Under the pieces are notes generated by a model. It searched no databases and had not been told where the DNA came from. It saw only the letters and a program-made list of their open reading frames with translations. Both the position numbers and the translations under genes were made by a program. From Novipirellula herctigrandis (GTDB taxonomy: Bacteria > Planctomycetota > Planctomycetia > Pirellulales > Pirellulaceae), in the NCBI GenBank assembly GCA_007859835.1, contig SJPJ01000001.1:5860239-5924238 (forward strand): a stretch of DNA of 64,000 nucleotides, given 5' to 3'. How positions within the stretch are numbered: the first letter of the stretch is position 1; each line of letters starts with the position of its first letter. Of this stretch, positions 9,132 to 18,355 are shown in pieces.

Positions 9132-9947
9132 CTAACTCGGCTTTAGGTGCGAGAGGACGGCATCATGTAGCCGTCCGTTGGTGCCAACCCCATTGCCACC
9201 ACGGACCGTTGCCTCCCCGTTCCAATCGGTGAATTGTCCACCGGCTTGTTCGAGAATCGGCTTCATTGGGGCCACATCCCATGGGTTGCAAATCGGGTCG
9301 ACCATCAAGTCGGCTCGACCGGTGGCGACCATAAGATACCCGTAGCCATCGCCCCAACTTCGCGTGACCCAAGCCTCTTTTTCCAGCTGTAGATAGGCTT
9401 TGACGCTATCCATTTTGGCAAACGAATCGACTTGGCTGACGACGAAAACGGCCTTCGATAAGTCCGAGGTCGAAGACACGCTGGCTTTTTTCCAAGCCGA
9501 GTCGAGGCTTGTCTTGTACCAACTGCCCTGCCCTGCCCCGCCGACAATCATCTCACCAAGTGCGGGAATGAAAATCACTCCTGCGATCGGTATGCCTTCA
9601 TGTTCGACCGCAAGTAATGTCGAGTACAGTGGGACACCGCAAACGAATGACTTGGTTCCGTCAATCGGATCGACGACCCATCGGTAAGGACTCGATCCGG
9701 TTTGCTCAGCGAATTCCTCGCCTTGCAAGGTATCCTCCGGAAATCGTTCCGCGAGCATTTTGCGAACCAATTGCTCTGCTTCGCGATCCGCAATCGTGAC
9801 TGGCGAATCGTCTTTTTTTGCATCCACTTTGAGGCCATCGGTGCGGTAGTATTTCAGGGTATGCTCACCGGCGGCGCGGGCCACTTCGGTCATCGCCGAC
9901 AGTCGACCTTCGTGGAGTGGTTGCCACTGATCAGGATTGCTTGTCAT
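9132..9947 (-). CDS. hisN: Inositol monophosphatase family phosphatase, HisN-like
   Basis: A 271-residue member of the Mg-dependent inositol monophosphatase superfamily. Motifs seen are GEEFAEQTG (metal-binding Glu), WVVDPIDGTKSFVCGVPLY (metal-binding DPIDGT) and NPWDVAPMKPILEQAGG. The CGVPLYSTLLAV and GVIFIPALGEM stretches resemble the histidinol-phosphatase (HisN) subgroup, which dephosphorylates histidinol phosphate in histidine synthesis; other sugar phosphates remain possible. The frame is open to 10139, inside lspA, but the ATG at 9947 fits the family N-terminus. It overlaps the lspA end by 17 bases, which suggests translational coupling. Confidence 0.85.
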   Translation of the reverse strand: MTSNPDQWQPLHEGRLSAMTEVARAAGEHTLKYYRTDGLKVDAKKDDSPVTIADREAEQLVRKMLAERFPEDTLQGEEFAEQTGSSPYRWVVDPIDGTKSFVCGVPLYSTLLAVEHEGIPIAGVIFIPALGEMIVGGAGQGSWYKTSLDSAWKKASVSSTSDLSKAVFVVSQVDSFAKMDSVKAYLQLEKEAWVTRSWGDGYGYLMVATGRADLMVDPICNPWDVAPMKPILEQAGGQFTDWNGEATVRGGNGVGTNGRLHDAVLSHLKPS

Positions 9948-10542
9948 CGTTTTTTGCCTTCTTGGTTTCGATCTTGTCTTGGTTGTCTTTCGGGGTATCG
10001 TCCACCAGAAACAGCGATTGATACAACAACATGCATGCTCCGACCACCAACAGAGAATCGGCGATATTGAAATTCGGCCATTTCCAGTCATCACTGGCTT
10101 GCCACAAAATCCAGTCGCGAACGCCGCTCTTCCAAGCATCGGGGTATCCGGATTGCCACCACATCCCCATGCGATCGTAGAGATTACCGATGATTCCGCC
10201 GGAAATTAGCCCCAGCGCCACGGTCAACCACATCGACACAGCAGCGCGAAAATAGAACAACCACGCCAAAATGCTCACACCAGCGAGGACCGAAATCGCT
10301 GCGAAGATGGCACCCTGCCCTTGCCCGATTCCGAACACCGCCCCCAAATTGACTGCGGTTTCGATTCCAAAGTAGCCGTCGATGACCCACCAAATGTCCT
10401 TTTCCCCCGGTAGGCCTCGCCATGCAAAAATCGCTTGTTTGCTCCACAAATCAGCGACTGCACCGGCAATTGCCAAGGTGAAAAATATCGCCACTCGGTT
10501 CCTAGGAAGCGAATCAGATGTATTTGGATCGTTTTCGTCCAT
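9931..10542 (-). CDS. lspA: Lipoprotein signal peptidase (signal peptidase II)
   Basis: A 203-residue integral membrane aspartyl protease that cleaves prolipoprotein signal peptides after lipidation of Cys. Four hydrophobic segments are visible. The two catalytic regions are present: NLYDRMGMWW (Asn-x-x-Asp) and FNIADSLLVVGA (Phe-Asn-x-Ala-Asp). The loop between them is extended (about 35 residues, Trp-rich) compared with Escherichia coli LspA, and the C-terminus has a Lys/Asp-rich tail of about 25 residues. The gene fits the many lipoproteins predicted in this window. It is divergent from thrC, with a 236-base shared promoter region. Confidence 0.95.
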   Translation of the reverse strand: MDENDPNTSDSLPRNRVAIFFTLAIAGAVADLWSKQAIFAWRGLPGEKDIWWVIDGYFGIETAVNLGAVFGIGQGQGAIFAAISVLAGVSILAWLFYFRAAVSMWLTVALGLISGGIIGNLYDRMGMWWQSGYPDAWKSGVRDWILWQASDDWKWPNFNIADSLLVVGACMLLYQSLFLVDDTPKDNQDKIETKKAKNDDKQS

Positions 10543-10778
10543 GTTTCAGATTAATTTGCGGTCGGAATTTGAAAGCGTTCACGGTAGAATCCAATGCGAA
10601 GCTTGCCCAGACGGATTCACCGCCACAATGGTCATCTTCGGTATTTTTCGCAGGACGACGCCGTTGAGAGTCTCGAGTCATAGAGAATCTAGCGTCAAAG
10701 GTCCACTGCCAATCTAGTTTATGGTGTGGGATTCTATCTCACGTTTACTTACGAAGCCCTTACCAGCTCAGTTCCGTC

Positions 10779-12206
10779 ATGTTGCAGACCGCCGAAAACG
10801 CCAGCAATCCGCAAACCGACCTCGCATTTCAACGCTGTATCAACCCAGCGTGCGGGGCCACGTATGATGCCCACTCGATCCGGACCGCTTGCGACAAGTG
10901 CGGCGATTTGCTGGATATCGCTTACGATTGGGACCGCGCATCGGTGCCGACCAAAATGAGCGACTTCGAGGCAATGTGGAGTCAACGGACTAATCCGGTT
11001 CGCTTTAGCGGCGTTTGGCGGTTCCACGAACTGTTGCCGTTCGCCCGTCAAGATCAACTCGTGACGGTTGGTGAGGGCCAAACGCTATTGCAGCAGACCG
11101 ATTCGGTTGGCGATTACGTCGGAATGAACCATGGCCAATTGCATTTGCAATACGAAGGGATGAACCCCTCGGGCAGTTTCAAAGACAACGGTATGTGCGC
11201 CGCTGTTACCCACGCCAACATGATGGGCGCAAAACGAGCCGCTTGTGCCAGTACGGGTAACACGAGTGCGTCGCTAGCGCTTTACTGTAGTGCGACACGA
11301 CTAATGAGAGCCATTATTTTTATCGGCAGCGGTAAAATTTCCTACGGCAAACTTTCTCAAGCTCTCGACTACGGCGCACTGACGGTTCAAATTGCAGGCG
11401 ACTTCGACGATGCGATGATCCGAGTGAAACAGGTCTCGCAGGAACTCGGTATCTATCTAGTCAACAGCGTTAATCCGTTTCGGCTCGAAGGTCAAAAGAC
11501 GATCATGTTTCGAGTTCTCGAATCACTAGGCTGGGAAGTTCCGGATTGGATTGTTGTCCCCGGTGGCAATCTTGGAAACAGTAGCTCGTTCGCCAAGGCG
11601 TTCATGGAGCTCAAAGAACTTGGCCTAGTCGATCGCGTTCCCCGGCTCGCCGTTATCAACGCCAGCGGCGCAGATACGCTTTACGAATTGGTCGAACGGC
11701 GCGGCGTGAAATGGAATGGTGGCCACGTCAACATGGACCCCATTCGCGAATACAATGACTTGATGGATCGCGAGGGCATCCGAGCGGACACGATCGCTAG
11801 TGCGATCGAAATCAATCGTCCTGTGAACTTGAAAAAGTGCTTGCGCGCATTGGAGTTTATGAACGGTGTGGTGCGGCAAGTTAGCGACCAAGAAATCCTC
11901 GACGCGAAAGCAAAAGTAGGTGCCGGAGGATTCGGGTGCGAGCCTGCGTCGGCTGCCAGCGTTGCAGGTGCCAAGTTGTTGCGACGCGAGGGAGTGATTG
12001 CCCCAAGTGACCGCGTGGTTTGTATCCTCACTGGACATGAACTCAAAGATCCCACCGCAACGGTTGCCTATCACACCACCGATCAAGAACTCTTCAACAA
12101 GACCCTTGGCAGTCGTGGTGTGACGAAAGCCAGTCATGCCAACCGAGCGATCGCGGTGCCGAACGAGCTTGACGATATCATCAAAGCGATTCAGCTTTAC
12201 TCGTAG
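10779..12206 (+). CDS. thrC: Threonine synthase
   Basis: A 475-residue PLP-dependent enzyme converting O-phosphohomoserine to threonine. An N-terminal zinc-ribbon-like segment ([10 protein letters not shown], later [10 protein letters not shown]) precedes the fold type II catalytic domain. PSGSFKDNG holds the PLP-binding lysine, [15 protein letters not shown] the phosphate/substrate loop, and [15 protein letters not shown] the glycine-rich PLP phosphate-binding loop. The length fits the class with the zinc-ribbon start. It stands alone, divergent from lspA and ending 16 bases before the convergent DUF6544-type gene. Confidence 0.95.
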   Translation: MLQTAENASNPQTDLAFQRCINPACGATYDAHSIRTACDKCGDLLDIAYDWDRASVPTKMSDFEAMWSQRTNPVRFSGVWRFHELLPFARQDQLVTVGEGQTLLQQTDSVGDYVGMNHGQLHLQYEGMNPSGSFKDNGMCAAVTHANMMGAKRAACASTGNTSASLALYCSATRLMRAIIFIGSGKISYGKLSQALDYGALTVQIAGDFDDAMIRVKQVSQELGIYLVNSVNPFRLEGQKTIMFRVLESLGWEVPDWIVVPGGNLGNSSSFAKAFMELKELGLVDRVPRLAVINASGADTLYELVERRGVKWNGGHVNMDPIREYNDLMDREGIRADTIASAIEINRPVNLKKCLRALEFMNGVVRQVSDQEILDAKAKVGAGGFGCEPASAASVAGAKLLRREGVIAPSDRVVCILTGHELKDPTATVAYHTTDQELFNKTLGSRGVTKASHANRAIAVPNELDDIIKAIQLYS

Positions 12207-12222
12207 TGGAAGTGGTTGGCTA

Positions 12223-12891
12223 TTAGGAATCCATCAGGTGGAATTCTTGAATTTCACCGCGCCAGTATTCAAACGGTCCATCCACCGTTTCCCAGCGAAC
12301 CGAGCCGCGGCTGGGAATGCGAACACCGTCGAATTTTTTATAGTCAGCCATTGCGCCGATCCAAGGTTCGGGTGGTGTTTTGGTGTCGCGCCGGCGTGTT
12401 TCTGTTCTCATACCAACAATGTCTCCTTGGTCATCAAAGGATAGATCCACGTAGATTTGGGGATCCTGATACCAAACTCGAATCAGCTTGTCGGAAAGTT
12501 CTTGATAAGTAAGTTCGTGATTATGCAGCATGGCTGTTGGATTCCATGCCAATTCCGCGAGATAACGCTGTGCTTCCCCTTGGTCGATGGTTTCGCCGCG
12601 GCCGCTCACGACGCGAATCAGACCAAACATTTTGACGTCCAGCATGCCTTGTTTATTTTTCAGGGCATCGACCACTGTTGCATTCACAAATGGAGCCATC
12701 TTTACCTTTGCCTCCCAGCGAAAATCCGTTCGGTCGGTTCGGGAAATTTGCGTTGCATTGAACGGCAACCATTTGCCATCGGGTTTTAATCGCATATGAC
12801 CCGTCTGTCGGCTCAACACCTTTGTCGCATCTGGGGTTGTCCCTTCCGTCGCGCGAGCGGCGAAGTTTCGAATGAGGGTTGGGATTGACAT
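12223..12891 (-). CDS. DUF6544-like protein
   Basis: A 222-residue protein that resembles the DUF6544 (formerly DUF6920) family: LKPDGKWLPFNATQISR near the N-terminus, FRWEAKVKMAPF, then YLAELAWNPTAML and a C-terminal FDGVRIPSRGSVRWE and FEYWRGEIQEF. No catalytic motif is recognised. The in-frame ORF extends to 13107, into the neighbouring radical SAM gene, but the ATG at 12891 gives the family-like start and a 65-base gap. It may be co-transcribed with the upstream radical SAM gene; a functional link is inference. Confidence 0.8.
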   Translation of the reverse strand: MSIPTLIRNFAARATEGTTPDATKVLSRQTGHMRLKPDGKWLPFNATQISRTDRTDFRWEAKVKMAPFVNATVVDALKNKQGMLDVKMFGLIRVVSGRGETIDQGEAQRYLAELAWNPTAMLHNHELTYQELSDKLIRVWYQDPQIYVDLSFDDQGDIVGMRTETRRRDTKTPPEPWIGAMADYKKFDGVRIPSRGSVRWETVDGPFEYWRGEIQEFHLMDS

Positions 12892-12956
12892 GATCTCAGT
12901 CAGCTTGGTGTGAAAAATGGAGTCGCAAAAAGGGGTTTGCCTTTGAGCGGTGGAAG

Positions 12957-14459
12957 TCACACGCCTGCGGATACGATATTTCTGGGTGAACGAGAGGTGC
13001 TCTCGTTTTCGAGTCGTTTGCGAAACCGTACGTGCCGTCGCCTTGTCAAGTGAATCAACGGTCGCCATGCGGCGGCGGTTAGCTGATGACGTATCAGCTG
13101 ATGCCAAACTCGATTGGATCGTTTGTAGAGATACGCCATTGCCAAATATGGCAAGATCGAGCGGGCGTCCCTAGGCCGTCGGCGCCAAATGGATGTGTGC
13201 GAAAATAGTTTCTCGTAGCACCATTGGTATCCTTCGGCCAACTCATCAACACTCATTCGGTTTGGCTGGAAGACAACGTGTGCGGTGTCGTATTTTGACC
13301 AATCGGTGTGCAGCAAGCGTCCATCGGATTTCATCTGAGAAAACAGCGGTGTCCCGGGATAGGGTGTCAGGATATGAAGCGTGGCACATTCGAGGCGATT
13401 CTGTTCAATCCAGTCAACCGTTGTTGCAAAGACACTCGCATCGTCATGGTCAAAGCCAAGAACGAAACTACCGTTCACTTGAATTCCATGGTCGTGGAAG
13501 ATTTTCACGCGGCGAGCGTAGTCATCTGTTTTCGGACTCCGTTTTCTCGAATCGACGATGTTTTCATTTTGCAGCGACTCAAAGCCAACGAACACGCCGG
13601 TGCATCCGGCTAATGCCATTTCACGGACAAGGCTAGGATCGTCGGTCACATCGACTGAAACCGCTGCACTCCATATTTTTTCGATGGGGCGAAGTGCTTT
13701 GCAAAGCTCTCGAAGGTACTCTTTACGTGAACCAAGATTGTTATCGGTGAACACTCCGTAGGGTTGGTCATCCGACTCGAATTCCGCAACGACCTGCTCA
13801 ACATTACGAACTTGATACGGCATTTGCACGCCTTTCGTCGAAAGGTAACAGAAATCACAGCGGCTATGGCACCCTCGTGTTGCAATCAGGCTTGTTGTCG
13901 TTAGGTAGCTCTTCTTGAGTAATAACTCACGCCTTGGCGGTGGGTCTTCTCGATAAGGTTTCCGGTAATCACCTCGATAAATTTGTTCCAGCCGGTTGTT
14001 TGTAACGTCCTCGAGAATCTTTCCCCACACCTGCACGCCATCGCCGATCACGATACAGTCGCCGTGTGGTGCTACTTCATCAGGACACGACATCACATGC
14101 AAACCGCCCATGACAACCTTTGCTCCATGATCGCGATAGAACCGAGCAAGTTCGTAAGCTCGCGCGGCGAACGTTAAATGAACGGTAATTCCAACCACTT
14201 GCGGAAACGGATCGATCGGTGGAGGGCCGAGAAGCAGGTTCTCATCCCAATAGGTAACTTCCCAGTCATTGGGCGTCGCAGCCGCGATGCTGGTCAGGGC
14301 AAGGCTTGGCGTCAGGACATGCTTGCCGAAACTCGCATGGGGGTCTTTCGCGTAAAACGGATTGATCAACAAGGCGTTTCGAGCCTGAGGCGGTTCGACA
14401 GGCGTTGTTTCATCCAATCGCGGAGCAAGTCGAAATTCGTCAGGCTGCCAAATTTTCAT
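12957..14459 (-). CDS. B12-binding-domain radical SAM protein
   Basis: A 500-residue protein. Residues about 25-170 form a cobalamin-binding-like Rossmann domain (LLINPFYAKDP, VVGITVHLTFAARAYELA, VVMGGLHVMSCPDE). A canonical radical SAM cluster motif CHSRCDFC follows near residue 205, inside ATRGCHSRCDFCYLS. Later features are GVFVGFESLQ and VNGSFVLGFDHDD, typical of the methyltransferase-like or ring-cyclising class of cobalamin radical SAM enzymes. The substrate cannot be read from sequence. The C-terminal 80 residues are basic. The open frame reaches 14654, but the ATG at 14459 begins a family-like N-terminus. Its leader holds two tandem duplications (14480-14513 and 14671-14697). Confidence 0.9.
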   Translation of the reverse strand: MKIWQPDEFRLAPRLDETTPVEPPQARNALLINPFYAKDPHASFGKHVLTPSLALTSIAAATPNDWEVTYWDENLLLGPPPIDPFPQVVGITVHLTFAARAYELARFYRDHGAKVVMGGLHVMSCPDEVAPHGDCIVIGDGVQVWGKILEDVTNNRLEQIYRGDYRKPYREDPPPRRELLLKKSYLTTTSLIATRGCHSRCDFCYLSTKGVQMPYQVRNVEQVVAEFESDDQPYGVFTDNNLGSRKEYLRELCKALRPIEKIWSAAVSVDVTDDPSLVREMALAGCTGVFVGFESLQNENIVDSRKRSPKTDDYARRVKIFHDHGIQVNGSFVLGFDHDDASVFATTVDWIEQNRLECATLHILTPYPGTPLFSQMKSDGRLLHTDWSKYDTAHVVFQPNRMSVDELAEGYQWCYEKLFSHTSIWRRRPRDARSILPYLAMAYLYKRSNRVWHQLIRHQLTAAAWRPLIHLTRRRHVRFRKRLENESTSRSPRNIVSAGV

Positions 14460-14479
14460 GGGATTAAGGATAGCGGGTT

Positions 14480-14513
14480 TTCGTAGTGTCGTCGAATTCG
14501 TAGTGTCGTCGAA
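14480..14513. repeat. Two tandem copies of a 17-bp unit upstream of the radical SAM gene
   Basis: TTCGTAGTGTCGTCGAA occurs twice without spacing, starting 21 bases upstream of the radical SAM start codon. A second duplication of 13-14 bases (TCACAACGACACC) lies at 14671-14697, upstream of rtcA. Confidence 0.85.
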
Positions 14514-14716
14514 AAATGAATAGAATAAAAACGGTCGGCTTCGCATTTCGAGCGGCGTGATCTGGCTAACCCGGTTGGTCGCCGAGTTGGCGACACCAGC
14601 GAACACAGGCGGAATCGTTTGTGATGTCGCAGACGCGAACCAAGTTGCGATCAAATGGTTCTTGTCTTGATCACAACGACACCATCACAACGACACCGAG
14701 TGAAAGGGAATGATCG

Positions 14717-15733
14717 ATGATCGAAATTGACGGTTCGGAGGGTGAAGGCGGCGGGCAAATTCTTCGGTCTTCGCTTGCGCTTTCGATAGTCACAGGGAAA
14801 CCGGTCCGGTTCACGAACCTTCGTGCAAATCGCAATAAACCGGGATTGATGCGTCAGCACTTGACTGCGGTCAAAGCGGCGACGGAAGTTTGCGATGGGG
14901 CGGCGGAGGGAGCCGAACTGAATTCGCAAGAACTGACATTCACTCCGGGGCCGATCCGCGCTGGTGACTTTCACTTTGATGTCGGAACCGCTGGCAGTTG
15001 CACGTTGGTTCTACAAACCGTGTTGCCTGCGCTCCTTTATGCAGACCAGTCGTCATGTGTGGTCGTCGAAGGAGGCACGCACAATCCGTTCGCGCCGCCG
15101 TTTGAGTTCCTCGATCGAACATTCGTGCCTCTCGTCAGTCGGATGGGCGCTAAGGTTGAATTGAAGCTCCAGCAACACGGTTTCTACCCATCAGGTGGTG
15201 GACGAATAACGGCTACGGTTTGGCCGAAGGAATCATCGCGTCCGCTTTGTCTGCTGAATCGCGGAAAATTGCTTTCTCGTCAGGCGATCGCGGTGGTGGC
15301 AAACTTACCGGTTGATATCGCTTCCCGTGAATTGAGCACGGTGACAAAAAAGCTGGGTTGGGCAAAGCGTTGTCTTACGACAATCGAAGCAAACGAGTCA
15401 CCTGGTCCAGGAAACGTGGTGATGTTGTCGGTAAAGTACGAAAATATCAACGAATTGTTTGTCGCGTTTGGAAAGCGGGGCATCTCCGCAGAACGCGTGG
15501 CTCAGAAAGCGATTAAGCATTTGAATAACTATTTGAGACATGATGCACCGGTTGGTCCATATTTGGCGGACCAATTGTCGTTGCCAATCGCATTGTCCGG
15601 CGGTGGTGAATTTCGAACATGTGAATTGACTGATCACACTCAAACGAACCTCGCAACGATAAAACGGTTCTTGGATGTGGAGACGATGGCGACGTCGCAG
15701 CAGGACGGAACGGTGGTCGTGACGATTAGGTGA
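14717..15733 (+). CDS. rtcA: RNA 3'-terminal phosphate cyclase
   Basis: A 338-residue RtcA. It starts MIEIDGSEGEGGGQILRSSL, the family signature, followed by NLRANRNKPGLMRQHL. GGTHNPFAPPFEFL and GFYPSGGGRI are further conserved blocks, and DHTQTNLATIKRFL near the C-terminus holds the histidine that is adenylylated. The enzyme converts RNA 3'-phosphates to 2',3'-cyclic phosphates using ATP. It is followed after 54 bases by rtcB, whose ligase uses such ends. No rtcR-type sigma-54 activator is present beside the pair, so control probably differs from Escherichia coli. Confidence 0.96.
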   Translation: MIEIDGSEGEGGGQILRSSLALSIVTGKPVRFTNLRANRNKPGLMRQHLTAVKAATEVCDGAAEGAELNSQELTFTPGPIRAGDFHFDVGTAGSCTLVLQTVLPALLYADQSSCVVVEGGTHNPFAPPFEFLDRTFVPLVSRMGAKVELKLQQHGFYPSGGGRITATVWPKESSRPLCLLNRGKLLSRQAIAVVANLPVDIASRELSTVTKKLGWAKRCLTTIEANESPGPGNVVMLSVKYENINELFVAFGKRGISAERVAQKAIKHLNNYLRHDAPVGPYLADQLSLPIALSGGGEFRTCELTDHTQTNLATIKRFLDVETMATSQQDGTVVVTIR

Positions 15734-15787
15734 TTCCAAAATGTTTGCACCACTCCGCTAAGAACTACGCTTAAGAAATCGAAACCA

Positions 15788-17185
15788 ATGAAAACACGTG
15801 AACTAAATAACCTTGGCGTTCCAAAGGGGGCGGCGATGAAGACGGCACTCCAAGCGGTCAGAAACGCTGCTAAGAACGGTATGAAGCAAGCGGAAATGCG
15901 TCAGCATATTTCAGCGATTGTCACTTCGCCAAGCTCGTTCAAAGAGGATCCTCTTTGGGGATCGCTTGGTTCGGAACTCGCTGGCGTTTTCGAGGCTCAG
16001 GCTCGGTATGTCGGCCGCGAAGATTCGGCTCCTTGGAAGCAATGGGGCGATGACCTGGATGCCGGTGCGGTGGATCAAATGACCAACGCATGCAAGTTGC
16101 CGGTGACCGTTTCGGGAGCATTGATGCCCGATGCGCACTTGGGGTACGGGCTGCCAATCGGTGGTGTTTTGGCGACCAAAGACTGCGTGATCCCTTATGC
16201 GGTTGGCGTCGACATTGCATGCCGGATGAAAATGACCGTGTTGGATTTGCCTGTCGATACGTTGGAGAAAAACCAGGAACGGCTCCGCAACGCAATCGAA
16301 CGGGAAACACTTTTTGGTGTCGGTGCTGGATTTCGTAAAAAGCGGCAACATGATGTCTTGGATGCTGATTGGAATGTTTCTCCCATTACCAAACAGAATC
16401 GCGACAAGGCATGGAAGCAGCTAGGAACCAGCGGAAGTGGAAACCATTTTGTCGAGTTCGGTGTTTTGACGCTCGATCATGATGATCTCGGTCTCGAAGC
16501 AGGAATCTACTTGGCACTCCTAAGTCATAGTGGTTCTCGCGGCACGGGGGCATCGGTTTGTGCTCACTACAGTGCCGTCGCGAAGGAAGCACATCCGGAG
16601 TTGCCACGTGAGCTGTCGACCCTTGCGTGGTTGGATTTGGATTCCGAAGCCGGCACGGAATATTGGAATGCGATGAACTTGATGGGCGATTACGCCGCAG
16701 CGAATCACGCGTGCATCCATGAAGCGATTCAAAAGCATCTTGGTGTCGATGTGCTATTGGACATCGAAAACCATCACAATTTTGCGTGGAAAGAAACGCA
16801 TGGTGGTGAAGAGTTGATTGTCCATCGCAAAGGGGCGACGCCAGCGGGTAAGGGTGTGCTTGGAATCATCCCCGGTTCGATGGGGACACCCGGTTACGTC
16901 GTGCGCGGCATGGGTGTCGAGGCGTCGCTGCTGAGCGCATCGCATGGTGCGGGCCGAAAAATGAGCCGTACGGCAGCAAAGTCCAAGTTCAATTGGAAGG
17001 ACGTAAAACGGTTTCTTGACGAGCGTGGCGTGACGTTGATGTCGGCGGGACTTGATGAAGTGCCAATGGCATACAAAGACATTGAAGAAGTCATGGCATC
17101 GCAACAAGACCTAGTCGAATCGATCGCTCGTTTCGATCCGAAACTCGTCAAGATGGCAAAAGCGGGGGAACGGCCCGAGGACTAA
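15788..17185 (+). CDS. rtcB: RNA-splicing ligase RtcB
   Basis: A 465-residue RtcB, the GTP-dependent ligase that joins RNA 2',3'-cyclic phosphate or 3'-phosphate ends to 5'-OH ends. Metal and guanylate motifs are visible: DAHLGYGLPIGGVLAT, AVGVDIACRMKMTVL (the metal-binding Cys), GSGNHFVEFG, LSHSGSRGTGA, IENHHNFAWKE, and SHGAGRKMSRTAAK with the histidine that is guanylylated. The final residues (GERPED) lie in the first copy of a 16-base tandem repeat that also copies the stop codon. It forms an operon with rtcA; thpR at 25054 is a third enzyme of the same end chemistry. Confidence 0.96.
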   Translation: MKTRELNNLGVPKGAAMKTALQAVRNAAKNGMKQAEMRQHISAIVTSPSSFKEDPLWGSLGSELAGVFEAQARYVGREDSAPWKQWGDDLDAGAVDQMTNACKLPVTVSGALMPDAHLGYGLPIGGVLATKDCVIPYAVGVDIACRMKMTVLDLPVDTLEKNQERLRNAIERETLFGVGAGFRKKRQHDVLDADWNVSPITKQNRDKAWKQLGTSGSGNHFVEFGVLTLDHDDLGLEAGIYLALLSHSGSRGTGASVCAHYSAVAKEAHPELPRELSTLAWLDLDSEAGTEYWNAMNLMGDYAAANHACIHEAIQKHLGVDVLLDIENHHNFAWKETHGGEELIVHRKGATPAGKGVLGIIPGSMGTPGYVVRGMGVEASLLSASHGAGRKMSRTAAKSKFNWKDVKRFLDERGVTLMSAGLDEVPMAYKDIEEVMASQQDLVESIARFDPKLVKMAKAGERPED

Positions 17186-17233
17186 GCGGCCCGAGGACTA
17201 AGCGGCCCGAGGACTAAGCGGCCCGAGGACTAA
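17171..17233. repeat. Four tandem copies of a 16-bp unit spanning the rtcB stop codon
   Basis: The unit CGGCCCGAGGACTAAG starts at 17171, 17187, 17203 and 17219; the last copy is short by one base. The first copy encodes the rtcB C-terminal residues and stop, so the stop codon itself is repeated downstream. Confidence 0.95.
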
Positions 17234-17270
17234 TTGGCCTCCTAAGGATTGCGGTGCATTCCATGAACTG

Positions 17271-17294
17271 GCCGCTGCGCAATCGCGTAGCGGC
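17271..17294. terminator. Hairpin between convergent rtcB and EEP genes
   Basis: GCCGCTGCGC pairs with GCGTAGCGGC across a 4-base AATC loop, with one wobble pair. There is no strong T-run afterwards, so termination is only a possibility. It lies in the middle of the 162-base convergent gap. Confidence 0.45.
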
Positions 17295-17347
17295 TGTGTT
17301 CTTTACCGAATGCATTTGGTTGGATTTTCACCGTCCTAAGCATTGTC

Positions 17348-18253
17348 TTATGGCATTGTCTTCGCCTTTTGAAGTAAAGTCGCGGTGACAGGGTAGTGAT
17401 CCGAAGGAGTCCGTCCGTTTATTCCCGTTCGATCGATCGTTGCTTCGAGGACTTTCCAATGGTTACTGGTAGCAATCCAATCGATTCGAGCACCTTCTCG
17501 TGTTGATGCTTTGAATCCACTAAACGTCGCTTCGCCTGATTCATCCGCTGGTCGGCCTATCGCGTAAGTATCGTGAAAAAACGACTCGCCCGATGATTGA
17601 CCAAACAACGCACGATAAGGTTTGCTGTCAACACCCGCGTTAAAGTCACCCGTCAAAACAATATCGCAACCTTTGCCGAGTTGTTCGGCCTTTGTTCGCA
17701 GGAGTCGCGCAGATTCGATCCTTGCTTGTTTGCCGATATGATCAAAATGCGTGTTCATAAACAAGATTGGTCGTGCGGATTTTGATTCGCGATCCGTCAA
17801 TCTCGCCCACGAACACATTCGCGTTAGGCTGGTGTCCCATGATTTGCTGCCAGGAACGTTGGGGGTTTCGCTGAGCCAAAAGTGGCCGTGATCAAGGAGT
17901 TCGAAACGTGCGGTTCGAAAAAATAATGCCGTCATTTCGCCCTCGTTATCTCCCCTTTCCCGGCCGACACCAATGCTGGTATATGCCGGCAACTTCTCTG
18001 CAAGAAACTTTTTCTGGAACTCAAGGGTTTCCTGTGTTCCGAGCAAATCTGGATCAAACGCAGTAATCCGTTGGGCCACAAGCTCTTTGCGTTTATTCCA
18101 GTGATTGTCACCATCATTGGCCGTTCCGAAACGAATGTTGAAACTCATTACTTGCAAATCCTCCGCAGACGCCGAGGTGTTGAAGGCAGGCCAGATCAGC
18201 AAGGTGAGAAACATTGAAAGTGAGACAAGTCGATTCATTGCGTGTAGGTTCAT
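17348..18253 (-). CDS. Secreted endonuclease/exonuclease/phosphatase-fold hydrolase
   Basis: A 301-residue protein with an N-terminal signal peptide (hydrophobic MFLTLLIWPAF, then cleavage near ASA-ED). The EEP (DNase I/exonuclease III-like) fold is marked by VMSFNIRFGTANDGDNHW, GTQETLEFQ with the metal-binding Glu, FMNTHFDHIG, VLTGDFNAGVDS and the C-terminal IDWIATSN and SDHYPVTATL. Such secreted planctomycete EEP proteins may act on phosphodiesters or phosphorylated sugars; the substrate is unknown. Starts at 18253 and 18238 are both plausible. It follows the TPR gene by about 100 bases and may belong to the sigma/kinase transcription unit. Confidence 0.88.
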   Translation of the reverse strand: MNLHAMNRLVSLSMFLTLLIWPAFNTSASAEDLQVMSFNIRFGTANDGDNHWNKRKELVAQRITAFDPDLLGTQETLEFQKKFLAEKLPAYTSIGVGRERGDNEGEMTALFFRTARFELLDHGHFWLSETPNVPGSKSWDTSLTRMCSWARLTDRESKSARPILFMNTHFDHIGKQARIESARLLRTKAEQLGKGCDIVLTGDFNAGVDSKPYRALFGQSSGESFFHDTYAIGRPADESGEATFSGFKASTREGARIDWIATSNHWKVLEATIDRTGINGRTPSDHYPVTATLLQKAKTMP

Positions 18254-18355
18254 TGGTTCAGTCAGGTTGGTGAAAGCAATCGTGTTAGGTGTTGCACTGG
18301 TGATTTGGTGCCAACCACAATTATACACGTATTTTGCAAGAGGCGTGAATCTGTG

